A DNA stretch of 64,000 bases, from contig OZ024938.1 of NCBI GenBank assembly GCA_964017235.1, positions 49,946,332 to 50,010,331 of the forward strand, given 5' to 3'. Shown here one piece after another: positions 23,801-32,165 of the stretch. The notes beneath the pieces are model-generated. The model had not been told where the DNA came from and did not search any database. It saw only the letters and a program-made list of their open reading frames with translations. Positions within the stretch are counted from its first letter, which is position 1. Every line of letters starts with the position of its first letter. The DNA comes from Sabellastarte sp. h YS-2021 (taxonomy: Eukaryota; Annelida; Polychaeta; Sabellida; Sabellidae). The translations under genes and the position numbers were made by a program.

Positions 23801-25906
23801 TGATGATCAAACTACAGGGAACTGATAAATTACAGTACTATTTTGAAATTTCTTCCTGGTGGGTGATGGAAACGATATTGAAATTCCCACTTTTAGTATC
23901 GATATTGAAATTTAGAAAGACATATCGATTGATATTGAAATATCGATATATGATCCCTTCACTAGTGCCATGACATATTGGAATCAATGTGGTGGATCTC
24001 GAGGTGCCAGGAAGTAAAAAAAAAACCCAACAGATTGATGCTTGATTTGCAAATGTCTTTTTATATTACCCCACAGCCCTTAATTACTGTTGGGATATTG
24101 TTTTCGCCCATGGTGTTCGAGCGGGCGGGCAGCTGGAAAAAGTTTGTGCGGGCTTTATCTCATAAACTGTAAGGTGTAGGAAGTTGATACTTTGAAGGAA
24201 CATTGGTTAGGGGGTGTAGGTGTGCAACGTCATAGTGTGACCTTGAGACCAGCTTTCGTATTATTTTGGCATTAGTTACAATATAACTCTGTTAGGTAAA
24301 TTAAGTTCAGGTAGAGAGCAAATATCAGATACTTTGAAGGAATTTTATTACATTTATTTGGTATTTCTGGTTAAAAAGAGTGTTTTCTTTGTCACTTGAG
24401 ATGTAACTTGTCAAATTTGACAATAAACAACTGTATTAAGTAAGTTGCCACTGAGAAAATCTGTTTCTTTGATTTTGAACCTTGTGAAATTCTTGTGAGA
24501 TTAATAACAAGTTTACTTAAATGTGATTGTTCTTACTGTTTGTTGCACAGAAGATTATGTATATTTTACAGGCAGATTATTGCCATTGGCATACGGCATA
24601 AAGAAATTCCAGATAACGTGTGTCATAGAAGATGATAAAGTGTCAACCGAAGTCTTGGAAGAAAAGATTACAGCCTTTGAAGACGTGGTAAGTTGCTTGT
24701 CTTTTACATGTCTAATTGTGTAGCAAAGTTTAGTTGTTTAAGTATTAGAAACTTTCATTGTACGATAAGGAGAAGGGCCACGGTGGCAGAGTGGTAACTC
24801 TCTCGCCTCCCACCTCTAAGCTTAGAGTTCAAATCCCCGCCAGACCTCAAGTGGGAAAGCTGGTAGTTGCTTACAGTTTACAGTACTGAACCTTGACCAA
24901 CTGTATGTACTGGTTTACTCTGCCCATAATACTATCCGTTGTGATATGACCTATACAATGTGTTGAAAGTGACTTTAATAACCAAATAAATATATTGTAA
25001 ATAAATGTACGATAAGGAGATACATTTAGCTTGAGCTTAAAAAGTTTAATATTGATCAGGTAATGGCTTTGGTTTTCGGTTTTCTAAAATAAGATAGCAG
25101 TTAAATAATTTGTGGCATCCCTGTGTTATGGGCTGTTTGAACACCATGCGCATTTTGATCTGGCACACCATAAAAATGTGCCATCTTGACACCACAGACT
25201 AGATTGTAGTACTTAGCATGGGTGTTTTAAATTATTTCTCTCTGCCATTTTATCACGCTGCAGATTACAATATTTAATATTTATTATTTAAAGTATGTTA
25301 CAAGGCATTAAATATTAGCGTTTTCTTAATGTATGGTGCAGTACAATTCAACGTGTTAAAATATTGTAAGGAAACGACAGGGATTCCATGACCTCGTGTA
25401 TTTTTATGCCTACATGAATATTAAAGTGTTTCATGAATTTCATCTAAAAGCAGCTTTTTATTTAAATATTGTAAGAAAAGCTCATAAGATCCCATGGCTT
25501 CATATGTAATCTATCCATACATGAATAATTTTCTTTACTTGAAACTAAGTATTTTGTACTAGCTTACTGAACTTTAACTGGCATTTGAAAAGGCTACACC
25601 AGGTCAACACTGATGTTGATTTTGTTGCCATTCAAATCTCAGGGATGGCTATTTGGACTTGGCACGGATGTTGAATCTGCACCGTACACTTGTATCTGTC
25701 TGCCTTGACAAGTAGTGTTGTAAAAAAATAAAAGAGTGATTTTGTTCTAATGTAGTCATATTGTATAAGATGAATTTGACCAAGGTAGAGTATACTTTAT
25801 TTTGAAAAATTAAATTACTTTTAATCAATGTTAAACAAGAACACAAAAATGTTTTCTTCTGTTTTAGGTTCAGAGTGTAGATATTGCAGCCTTTAACAAG
25901 ATATGA
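8369..25906 (+). CDS. EEF1B2: Elongation factor 1B, nucleotide-exchange subunit (eEF1-beta), complete, 6 exons
   Basis: The product catalyses GDP/GTP exchange on eEF1A in cytoplasmic translation elongation. Exons: 8369-8448, 21867-21983, 22295-22456, 22891-23048, 24572-24687 and 25868-25906; 672 nt, 223 codons plus TGA, all junctions in phase. The N-terminus [18 protein letters not shown] and the segment [11 protein letters not shown] form the GST-C-like domain (residues 1 to about 70). An acidic linker with [18 protein letters not shown] follows. The C-terminal exchange domain includes [27 protein letters not shown] and the terminus DIAAFNKI. Human EEF1B2 is 225 aa. An in-frame ATG at 8363 would add two residues; 8369 gives the conserved start. 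Intron 1 is 13.4 kb and hosts ZNHIT2. Confidence 0.97.
8627..8835. mobile_element. MITE family B, copy 1 (TACTGCCTTG ends)
   Basis: Ends TACTGCCTTGCTACC and GGTGGCAGGGCAGTA with TA at each tip. Arms hold ACCAATTATCGCC; on the right it appears twice at 17-bp spacing. Homologous to 57538-57777. It sits in EEF1B2 intron 1, shortly after exon 1. Confidence 0.88.
8925..9133. mobile_element. MITE family A-prime (TACTGATTAGG / CTAGATGCAGTA ends)
   Basis: The left arm has CATAACTTGGCC and CATAAGTTGGCT 17 bp apart; the right arm has the inverse pair, GGCCAACTTATG and GGCCAAGTTATG, 17 bp apart. TA is at both tips. It is related to family A at 47495 and 55393, but with a diverged tip and unrelated interior. 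Confidence 0.87.
9223..9629. mobile_element. hAT-like MITE with exact 8-bp target duplication
   Basis: ATACTTTG at 9223-9230 is repeated at 9622-9629. Between them the 391-bp element has ends TAGGGGTGTGACGAG and CTCGGTCGCACCCCTA. Eight-base duplications and TAGGG-type ends are typical of hAT elements. No transposase remains. It lies in EEF1B2 intron 1. Confidence 0.9.
9687..9950 (+). repeat. tRNA-derived SINE, full length with 12-bp target duplication
   Basis: The tRNA-related head begins GGCCACGGTGGCAGAGTGG (A box) and has GGTTCCATCCC (B box). The body has GTAGTTGCTTGCCG and the distal segment GACCTGTACAGTGTTGAAAG, then a tail of AAATA units. GTAGTAATTTTA flanks both sides (9687-9698, 9939-9950). 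Copies of the same family are at 23314-23548 and 24774-25005. Confidence 0.9.
10230..11040. repeat. Tandem satellite, irregular units of about 145-170 bp
   Basis: Five degenerate units share AAATGGC(G/A)GCCATTTT (near 10336, 10493, 10663, 10808 and a decayed one near 10884), with CTTGTATCTCGAAAA and TTTGACCC(G/A)CAGGGTATCTG between. Unit spacing is 157, 170 and 145 bp. Short ORFs on both strands here are by-products of the repeat. It lies in EEF1B2 intron 1, upstream of ZNHIT2. Confidence 0.8.
11838..12992 (+). CDS. ZNHIT2: Zinc finger HIT domain-containing protein 2, single exon
   Basis: ZNHIT2 binds the RUVBL1/2 AAA+ ATPases within the R2TP/prefoldin-like system and helps U5 snRNP assembly in other animals. 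The 384-aa product has a HIT-type zinc finger near the N-terminus: C9-x2-C12, C21-x2-C24, C29-x3-C33, with H39 and C42. FYRDCF follows directly, as in vertebrate ZNHIT2 (about 400 aa). A conserved block, LIEQWQPWW, lies near residue 130, and LLSWIVKYG near the C-terminus. The start at 11838 has a good context (GACATGG). The frame is open for 16 more codons upstream but contains no other ATG. A pyrimidine-rich CTTCAG at 11761-11766 could end a 5' UTR intron. The gene is nested in EEF1B2 intron 1 on the same strand and has no introns in its coding region. Confidence 0.93.
   Translation: MASPQAMVCKFCLKGETKYTCPRCNSRYCSTDCYKCEKHAECSESFYRDCFMEGLKEMKGTGGDQEKVKEILKRVYSEQDVPESEMTDLAERLDGLDFDCDSEVIWSKLTANEKSDFKAMIRDGRMGYLIEQWQPWWTSHAKVVEIKEEEKHNVKVPLVLEEIKDISKLLKLKEPAEDIKYNVVNILFGYTYLCRFYNGEIFDNVSNFVRDLYLLCGSFQAEIYHSTSEAVQACLSKVQQNSSLVVSPSFALIIIRDTGEVVGGPMANSLDYMMAAMSDIYRAVDVVQQPLSELIGDTGSRENKELKKNRQTLFATKKKVEFLLSWIVKYGIELKICIAELEMLYCEMSSELNMQKQAEVVAHKLKEQNKGKTCPTKPLIEELN
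13440..14560. repeat. Tandem-repeat element type S1, copy 1
   Basis: Head ACCCCACAGCCCTTAA near 13460, then four to five units of about 135-146 bp marked by AAGTTGATA(C/T) (13566, 13701, 13841, 13987) and TATCTCGGAAACC. The tail begins CATGAGTTTTAAAATCTTG near 14122 and ends in a 400-bp AT-rich segment. Head, units and tail recur at 17990-18980, and the head plus one unit at 24060-24250. No coding function. Confidence 0.82.
14820..16208. mobile_element. Possible inverted-repeat element with TAATAG-rich arms
   Basis: Two arms rich in GTAATAGTAATAG (14820-14985 and 16055-16208) face each other in inverted orientation around 1.05 kb of AT-rich sequence. The left arm has a palindromic tip, and its inner segment matches the right arm after inversion. 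The interior has a degenerate repeat, ACTTTAAAT(G/A)GACTT... with TAATGAATT. Termini and target duplications are not resolved. Confidence 0.5.
16574..16630 (+). repeat. 19-bp tandem repeat, 3 copies
   Basis: GCTTAGCATCTAATTATAC three times without a mismatch. Confidence 0.95.
16631..17989. other. EEF1B2 intron 1 stretch without gene
   Basis: Between the 19-bp repeat and S1 copy 2. At 16680-16970 it resembles an old interspersed repeat (TAGCGCTTAATCTCTGTC, GGAAGGTCATTCCAAATC), but I cannot assign a family. The rest shows nothing recognisable. Confidence 0.5.
17990..18980. repeat. Tandem-repeat element type S1, copy 2
   Basis: Four units marked by GTGTAGGAAG at 18041, 18180, 18341 and 18487 (139, 161 and 146 bp apart), each with TATCTCGG(A/C)AACC and GACCTTGATTTGACC. 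The third interval contains a small local duplication of CTTGTAAACTCTT. The tail from CATGAGTTTTAAAATCTTG matches that of copy 1. Confidence 0.85.
18976..20419. mobile_element. Non-autonomous element with TATCCCCAGACG ends
   Basis: TATCCCCAGACG at 18976-18987 is inverted at 20408-20419 (CGTCTGGGGATA), enclosing 1.44 kb. Just inside the left end is a small hairpin (CCCCAGACGAAAGTCGGGG-like). The interior has gene-free text rich in AAGGTGACCTTAA-like stretches and a 130-bp direct repeat (20083-20215 and 20242-20372). No ORF of note. Confidence 0.7.
20083..20372 (+). repeat. Direct repeat of about 130 bp, 2 copies
   Basis: AATAATATTTTATTTGT through GGTTCAGAGTTA occurs twice with period about 160 bp, differing at a few sites. 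It lies inside the TATCCCCAGACG element. Confidence 0.85.
20808..20836 (+). repeat. Homopolymer run of 29 G
   Basis: Uninterrupted G tract in EEF1B2 intron 1. It could form a quadruplex, but the length may also be a sequencing estimate. Confidence 0.9.
20837..21866. other. EEF1B2 intron 1 end, no gene
   Basis: Contains a two-copy short tandem (TGGGTTCCAGAGCTTAC at about 21221 and 21247) and a 40-bp fragment shared with 14611 (CTGTGGGGTA... CATCTCTGATGCT). Nothing else is recognised. Confidence 0.5.
23301..23561 (-). repeat. tRNA-derived SINE, minus strand, with 13-bp target duplication
   Basis: Reverse-complement copy of the 9699-9938 family: GGCCACGGTGGCAGAGTGG reads from 23548 leftward and the B box is GGTTCGATCCC. 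ATGTAGTGTAGGG (23301-23313) and ATGTAGTATAGGG (23549-23561) flank it, differing by one base. It lies in EEF1B2 intron 4. Confidence 0.88.
23556..23965. mobile_element. Inverted-repeat element rich in ATATCGATATTGAAAT
   Basis: The left end TAGGGATTGAAATGC leads to TTTCAATATCGATATC. The right part mirrors it with GATATTGAAATATCGATA, ending ATGATCCCTTCACTA. The AGGGAT/ATCCCT tips suggest hAT, but no 8-bp duplication is visible. Confidence 0.6.
24060..24250. repeat. S1 element fragment, copy 3 (head plus one unit)
   Basis: ACCCCACAGCCCTTAA head near 24069, CCCATGGTGTTC, then one unit with GTGTAGGAAGTTGATAC and GGGGGTGTAGGTGTGCAACG. It ends abruptly at GTGACCTTGAGACC. It lies in EEF1B2 intron 4. 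Confidence 0.8.
24759..25020 (+). repeat. tRNA-derived SINE with perfect 15-bp target duplication
   Basis: TGTACGATAAGGAGA occurs at 24759-24773 and 25006-25020. The body has GGCCACGGTGGCAGAGTGG, a B box GAGTTCAAATCC and an AAATAAATAT tail. It lies in EEF1B2 intron 5. Confidence 0.93.
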
Positions 25907-25974
25907 AAAGATTTATAGACAATAACACAGAAACATTAATAATTTCAAAAGAATATGCAAAGAGCACACGACTA

Positions 25975-26194
25975 AATAAATAAATGAAACATATCTGTTT
26001 GTTTAATTTGTTGCACAATCTCCCCAAGATGTTTTGCATCTCAACATTGCAAAGATTGTTGTTTAGCTGGGTTATGAGAGTAGTGAACACAGTTTGAATA
26101 AGTGTGAATATATTCCATTGTATAACCAGAGGCCTGATTGGCCATGTATGAAATTTAATTGCTTACATCTTACCTCAATTTAGGTTTGAATAAA
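25975..26194 (+). promoter_or_regulatory. Candidate polyadenylation signals of EEF1B2
   Basis: AATAAA occurs at 25975-25980, 69 nt after the stop codon, and again at 26189-26194. The first gives a short 3' UTR, usual for this gene. Which one is used cannot be told from sequence. Confidence 0.5.
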
Positions 26195-26264
26195 GCTTAT
26201 GGAATCTTGTGCGATTGTTTAGGGCCAGCCCTGAGAAACTGTAAAACTCAGTTAATGGAAGGGT

Positions 26265-26493
26265 TAGAGTAAGAAATCTAAAATTCGCCAGGAATCTAAA
26301 ATTCGCCACCTCTAAAAGCTTAGTTAATTTTATGAAGAAAATGATGTTTTTGTCCAAACATTGGTATTTTTCAGTTCAAAAAGCCTTAATTTACTATACA
26401 GTCAACAAATCTCACCACAATTCATTTATTTATTAGTATTTTTTACATGTGGCGAATTTCAGATATGTGGCGAAATTTAGATTTCTTACTCTA
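26265..26493. mobile_element. MITE family E, copy 2 (TAGAGTAAG ends)
   Basis: TAGAGTAAGAAATC and GATTTCTTACTCTA termini with TA at both tips. The left arm has AATCTAAAATTCGCCA twice at 18-bp spacing; the right arm has GTGGCGAATTTC and GTGGCGAAATTTAG. It aligns end to end with 1793-2021. Confidence 0.9.
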
Positions 26494-27177
26494 CATGTTA
26501 CCAGCTCACCTGTTAGATTGATTAAATTAGATAACCTATTCACTGTCATCCTACAACTTGATTTTGTACATCTGTGAGTTGACCTCCAGGTGACTGTTGA
26601 TTAGTGCTGTGACCATTGTTACAAGTGCCCACTTTGTGATCAGAAGGCATCTTGGAGTTAGTTTTTGTTTACTTGGCGAGCTAATGTGACTAGAACTTTT
26701 GCATACATGCAGTGCATCTTGAGTAAATTGAACACAAGTTCCCAAACTTAGTTGTGGCGGAGTACATTACACCGATATCTCTGTAATAGACCGCTGAATA
26801 CTGTCAAGACGTATCTAATATCCATGTGGATTGTCCACACATTAAATTGTTGGAAAACATAAAAGAAACAAATCACAAGCTTGAGAGTTGAGACTCTCTT
26901 GGTATTTTAGTCCTCTCTTGAGACTTCCCATGAGAACCCTTCAAAAACTATCTCAAGCTGAGACTCTCTTGGTATTTTAGTCCTCTCTTGAGACTTCCCA
27001 TGAGAACCCTTCAAAAACTATGTAAACTTTGTTGACTATAATTCCAGAATAATGATATTTGTGTTCACAATTTCTGTTACAGAATAAAACTGCATGCTTT
27101 TGAAATTGAACATATTATTTGATTAATTTTTATTCAGTGATATCCTGTAAATAAGGCTTGAACCTGTGGGCCTATAA
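26494..27177. other. Intergenic, no gene
   Basis: Only the 70-bp tandem duplication at 26889-27020 stands out. Confidence 0.6.
26889..27020 (+). repeat. 70-bp tandem duplication
   Basis: TGAGACTCTCTTGG through CTTCAAAAACTAT is present twice (26889 and 26959) and looks identical over about 60 bp, which suggests a recent event. Confidence 0.92.
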
Positions 27178-28790
27178 TTGTATCCACCGGATGCCTCCGG
27201 TTGATACTTTGGTTTAGCGTTCACTACGCCGCCACCACCGGGCGAAGAGATATTTTCAGCGTTAACGCTCTAAGAGGAAAACTACATCAGCTAGGTTCAG
27301 CAAATTTGCAGGATATCTTCATTGGAGGGTAAGTTTCGCTTGGTAGGAAATTAGCCTCATTCTGAAAAACAAGATGGTCGCCGCGGGCATTTCTTTGAAA
27401 ATAATCTGTAATTTTCTACTGGCTGTTTCTCATAGGTAGAACGTTGAATGTCGTCATAGGTGATATGTATAACAGATATATATGTCCTCTACAACCTTGC
27501 AGACATTTGACCTTGAAGCTCATAATTCAAGGTCATCCACGGAGTGCCAAAGTAACCCACATAGTGGACTTTAAAAGTGCTTATACCTCCCTTATTATTG
27601 GTCCTAGAGGTTTGGGATGGTAAACCAACTTATAGGAAGTCATGAACTGGGAATCTTCTGGTGTGGTCGGATTTGACTTTGAGTCCCTCCTTCAAGGTCA
27701 AATGAGGATAGCCAAACTGGTGTATTATTGGTCCAAGAGGTTTGGGATGGTAAACCAACCTATAGGAAATCATGGACTGGGAATCTTGTGTGGTCAGATT
27801 TGACCTTGGACCCTTCCTTCAAGGTCAAACGAGGATAGCCAAACTTAAAAGTGCTTATAACTCACGTATTATTGGTCCAAGAGATTTGGGATGGTACACC
27901 AACCCATATGAAATCATGGACTGGGAATCTTGTGGTGTGGTCAGATTTGACCTTGGGCCCCTCCTTCAAGGTAAAACGAGGATAGCCAAGCGTAAACGTG
28001 CTTATAACTCGCTTATTATTGGTCCTAGAGGTTTGGGATGGCAAAGCAACTTACAGGAAATCATGGGCTGGGAATCTTTTGATGTGGTCAGATTTGACCT
28101 TGGACCACTCCTTCAAGGTCATACGAGGATAGCCAAACTTAAAAGTGCTTATAACTCGTGTATTATTGGTCCTAGAGGCTTGGGATGGTAAACCAACCTG
28201 TAGGAAATCATGGGCTGGGAATCTTTTGATGTCAGATTTGACCTTGGACCACTCCTTCAAGGTCATACGAGGATAGCCAAACTTAAAAGTGCTTATAAGT
28301 TGTTTATTATTGGTCCTAGAGGTTTGGGATGGTAAACTAACCTATAGGAAATCATAAGCTGGGAATGTTCTGGTGTGGTCGGATTTGACCTTTGGCCCCT
28401 CTTTCAAGGTCAAACGAGGTTAGCCAAACTTAAAAGTGCTTATAACTTGCTTATTATTGGTCCTAGAGCTTTGCAGTGTGAAACCAACCTATAGGAAATC
28501 ATAAGCTGGGAATGTTCTGGTGTGGTCGGATTTGACCTTGAGCCCCTCCTTCAAGGTCAAACAAAGACAACCAAACTAAAAAGGGTTTAGAACTCGTTTA
28601 TTATTGATCCTAGAGGTTTGCAATGTGAAACCAACTTGCAGGATATTGTGGGCTGGGAATCTTCTGATGTCAGATTTGACCTTTGGCCCCTCCTTCAAGG
28701 TCAAATGATGGTTCACTGGCTTTGGTGAGTTGTCTTTCCGGTGGATACAGATTTGCATCAGTTCTCCGATGCGTAGGTCTAGTTTCAGAT
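27178..28790. repeat. GTATCCACCGG element with 147-bp tandem repeat, copy 1
   Basis: The head, TGTATCCACCGGATGCC, leads to GCGTTAACGCTCTAAG and AACAAGATGG(T/C)CGCC. Then come eight tandem units, marked by GGTCC(T/A)AGAGGTTTGGGATGG, with unit starts at 27601, 27731, 27875, 28022, 28169, 28313, 28460 and 28607. After the first interval the spacing is 144 or 147 bp. The end has TTTCCGGTGGATAC near 28737. ORFs such as 27772-28191 arise because 147 is divisible by three; they are not taken as genes. Confidence 0.85.
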
Positions 28791-28799
28791 GCCTCTGAT

Positions 28800-29850
28800 A
28801 TATTTGTATCCACCGGTTAGCATCCGGTGGATACTATGGATTTGATATTGTTCTGCCACGCCGCTGCCGCTGTGTGTCGAGAGATTTCACCATTACCGCT
28901 CTAACAAAAAAAATGTTACAGCTAGCCTTTTCAAATTTGCAGGATATATTCATAACCATAAAATCTTGCCTGGGAATATTTTTGGCCTCATTTTGAAAAA
29001 CAAGATGGCCACCAGGGACATTTATTCGACTTTAAACAAGGACTTTTGTTTGCCCTCTAGAGCAAAGGGTATTATAGGTAGAGATCTCAAATTCGCAGAA
29101 TATGTTCCTCATTATAAAATCTTGACTGGGAATATTTTTGGCATCATTTTGAAAAACAAGATGGCCGCCACAGGCGTTTCTTTGTCAGTCATGACAAGTG
29201 CTTATATCTCCCTTATTATTGGTCCTAGAGGTTTGGGATGGTAAACCAACCTATAGGAAATCATGGGCTGGGAATTTTTTAGTGTGGTCGGATTTCACCT
29301 TGGACCCCTCTTTCGAGGTCAAATGAGGATAGCCAAATTTAAAAATGCTAAAAACTCGCTTATTATTGGTCCTAGAGGTTTGGGATGGTAAACCAACCTA
29401 TAGGAAATCATTGGCTGGGAATCTTTTGGTGTAGTCGGATTTGACCTTGGTCCCCTCCTTCAAGATCAAACGAGGATAGCCAAACTTAAAAGTCCTTATA
29501 ACTTGCTTATTATTGGTCCTAGAGGTTTGGGATGGTAAACCAACCTATAGGAAATCATGGGCTAGGAATCTTTTGATGTGATCACATTTGACCTTTGGCC
29601 CCTCTTTCAAGGTCAAATGAGGATAGCCAAAATTAACAGTGCTTATATCTCGCTTATTCGTGCTCCTAGAGGTTTGCAGTGTCACACCAACCTATAGGAA
29701 ATCATGGGCTAAGAATCTTTTGATATGGTCAGATTTCACCTTGGGCTTCTCCTTCAAGGTTAAGGGATGTTTGAATGGCTTTGGTGAATTTTCTTTCTGG
29801 TGGATACAATTTGCAATGGTTCGATGCGATAGGTCTAGTTCTATGCTTGA
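28800..29850. repeat. GTATCCACCGG element with 147-bp tandem repeat, copy 2
   Basis: Head TTGTATCCACCGGTTAGC near 28805, AACAAGATGGCC twice (about 28999 and 29155), then units starting at 29222, 29369, 29516 and 29663, each exactly 147 bp apart. The end TTTCTGGTGGATAC lies near 29795. Confidence 0.85.
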
Positions 29851-29989
29851 AGATGAGCTGATTATCCCAAAAATGTAAATTCAGGATTTTTAATATACAC
29901 AACATGGTCTTGATCTTTAAAAAAAAAATTTCACTACCTTTTCTTTTGGTCTGGCCCTACTGACAAAAAATTCATAAAGATACATTATT

Positions 29990-30810
29990 TTATCCACTGG
30001 AGGCACCCGGTGGATTAGTGTTCGAAACACCACCGCTGCGCGTAGAGATTTTCAGCGTTGGCACTCTCAGAGGAAAACTACATCAGCTAGGTTCACCAAA
30101 TTTGCAGGATATCTTTGGGGGGTAAGCTTCTCTGGGACTGAAATTAGCCTCACTTCGAAAAACAAGATGGCTGCCTCAACCATGCAGACATTTCACCTTG
30201 AAGCTCTTAATTCAAGGTCGTCCACAGAGTGCCAAAGTACCTCACATAGCGGACTTTAAAAGTGCCTGTATCGCCCTTATTAATGGTCCTAGAGGTTTGC
30301 AATGTTAAGCCAACTTATAGGAAATCATGGGCTGCAAATCTTTTGATGTGCTCAAATTTGACCTTGAGCCCCTTGTTCAAGGTCAAATGAGGATAGCCAA
30401 ACTAAAAATGCTTATAACTCTCTTATTATTGATCCTAGAGTTTTGGGATGGTAAACCAACTTATAGGAAATCATGGCCTGGGAATATTTTGATGTCACAT
30501 TTGACCTTGGACCTCTCCATCAAGGTCAAGTGAGGATAACCAAACTTAAAAATGCTTATAACTTGCTTATTATTGGTCATGGGCTGGGAACTTCTGATGT
30601 GTTCAGTTTTGACCTTGGGGGCCCCTCCTTCCCCAGCCAAATTTAAAAGTGGTCCTGGAGGTTTGCAGTGTGAAACCAACTTATGGGAAATAATGGGCTG
30701 AGAATATTTTGATGTGGTCACATTTGACCTTGGAACTCTCTCTCGAGGTCAAGTGAGGATAGTCCAACTTGAAAGTGCTTATAACGCTTATTATTGGTCC
30801 TAGACTAAAC
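29990..30810. repeat. GTATCCACCGG element with 147-bp tandem repeat, copy 3, truncated
   Basis: Head TATCCACTGGAGGCACC near 29993, TCAGCGTTGGCACTC, then units starting at 30286, 30432 and 30576 with internal deletions. It runs into the LINE fragment near 30810 without a terminal GGTGGATAC. Confidence 0.75.
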
Positions 30811-32165
30811 AGGCAGCTAGTGGAGTTGCTTCAGAATGGATGTAACATCAGCATACTTTCTATGATTTGTAACAATGCAAGCAAGGGTATTCTGAATACT
30901 TTGCAATTTGTGCTGATTGAAACATGACAAACCCCAAAACAGAGTTGCAGTAGTCTAAACGACTACTAACCAAGGCATTTGCAGCAAGGACAGCCACTTC
31001 TGGAGTAAGAAACTGTCTTATTCTACAAAGGTCGTGCATCTGATTTTGCTAAGTGGTGTAGTATAAAGTGAAAACAGCAATGGACCCAGAACAGCACCTT
31101 GGGGAATGCCATAGATGAGTTTGCTTAATTCAGATAGTGTGGAGCCCATCTTGATGGTCTGGCATCGATCACTCAAGTAGGAAGCAAACCACTTTAGAAC
31201 AGTTCCACCAAGACCAAACCAGGATTTAAGGTAACCGAGGAGAATATTATGATCTATGGTGTCAAACGCGGCTGATAAATCAAGAAGAACTAGAGCCGTA
31301 GGTTCACCGCATGCCAGAGAGAGATGGACCTCATTTTTTATTGACAATAAAGTTGTTTCAGTGGAGTGTCCTGGCTTATAAGCTGACTGATGTGCATTAT
31401 CCAGTTTGTTCTTATTGATGTGTGATGTAAGTTGCTTAGCAACAACTCGTTCCACCAACTTAGACATGAAACAAAGACCAGACACTGGGTGATAATTCTT
31501 AAGGTCGTTTCTTGGCAGAGAAGCCTTTTTAATGAGGGGCTGACAACCGCTTTTTTGAAAGCACTTGGGAAAGAGCCATCAGTGAGAGAGTAATTTACCA
31601 ACTTGGTAATAGACGGGAGGAGTATATCAAGACAATCCTTAAGGAGGAATTTGGTGTGGGGTCCAATGGGCATGATTTAGTAGGAAATTCATTGATGCAC
31701 TTACTGACCTCGTCTTCAGTTACAGGCTTAAAGGTATTGAAAGCAGGGGGCACCGAATCAGGTGCATCACTGAACGAACCAGAAGTAAGAAATGTGTCCC
31801 TGATTTTGCTTATTTTATTGGTGAAGAAAGAAGCAACGTGTCCACAAGGCTTTTTTCTGAGGAATGAGCCAGCAGAACAGTTTCAGAGATGCAATGCAGT
31901 ACCTTCCTCAATGACTGCCAGAGCTTCTTGGGGTCATCACAATTTGCAGTTATAAGATTGGTATAGTAGGAACCCTCGTCTTTATTGGCTAGTCGATTGC
32001 ACTGGGCAATTTGCTTGTGGAGCCTTGACCTGTTCAACTCTGTCTTGTGTTTTCTCCACATTCGTTCAAATTGCCGCCTTAGAGAGCGAGCCAGGCGATC
32101 TGAATCGGACAGCCACTCATCTGACTGCCGTTTTGTCATGCGTGAGATGATAGGAGCATTTAGTT
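30805..32165 (-). pseudogene. CR1/L2-like LINE fragment A, reverse transcriptase with internal deletion
   Basis: Reads on the minus strand from about 32165 to 30805. The first part (about 32139-31810) is the linker before RT, with QCNRLANKDEGSYY. RT fingers and palm follow: HQSAYKPGHSTETTLL, LVLLDLSAAFDTIDH and GIPQGAVLGPLLFSLYT near 31120-31400. The YxDD block is then missing: the sequence jumps from TPLSKI to a distal segment with ANALVSSRLDYCNSVL and TSILKQLH. Frameshifts and stops make it inactive. Confidence 0.85.

Noticed and set aside
27590-30810. CRISPR-like array or repeat protein gene
   Set aside because: The unit is 147 bp with no spacer structure, and the setting is eukaryotic; the reading frame is a by-product of the unit length.
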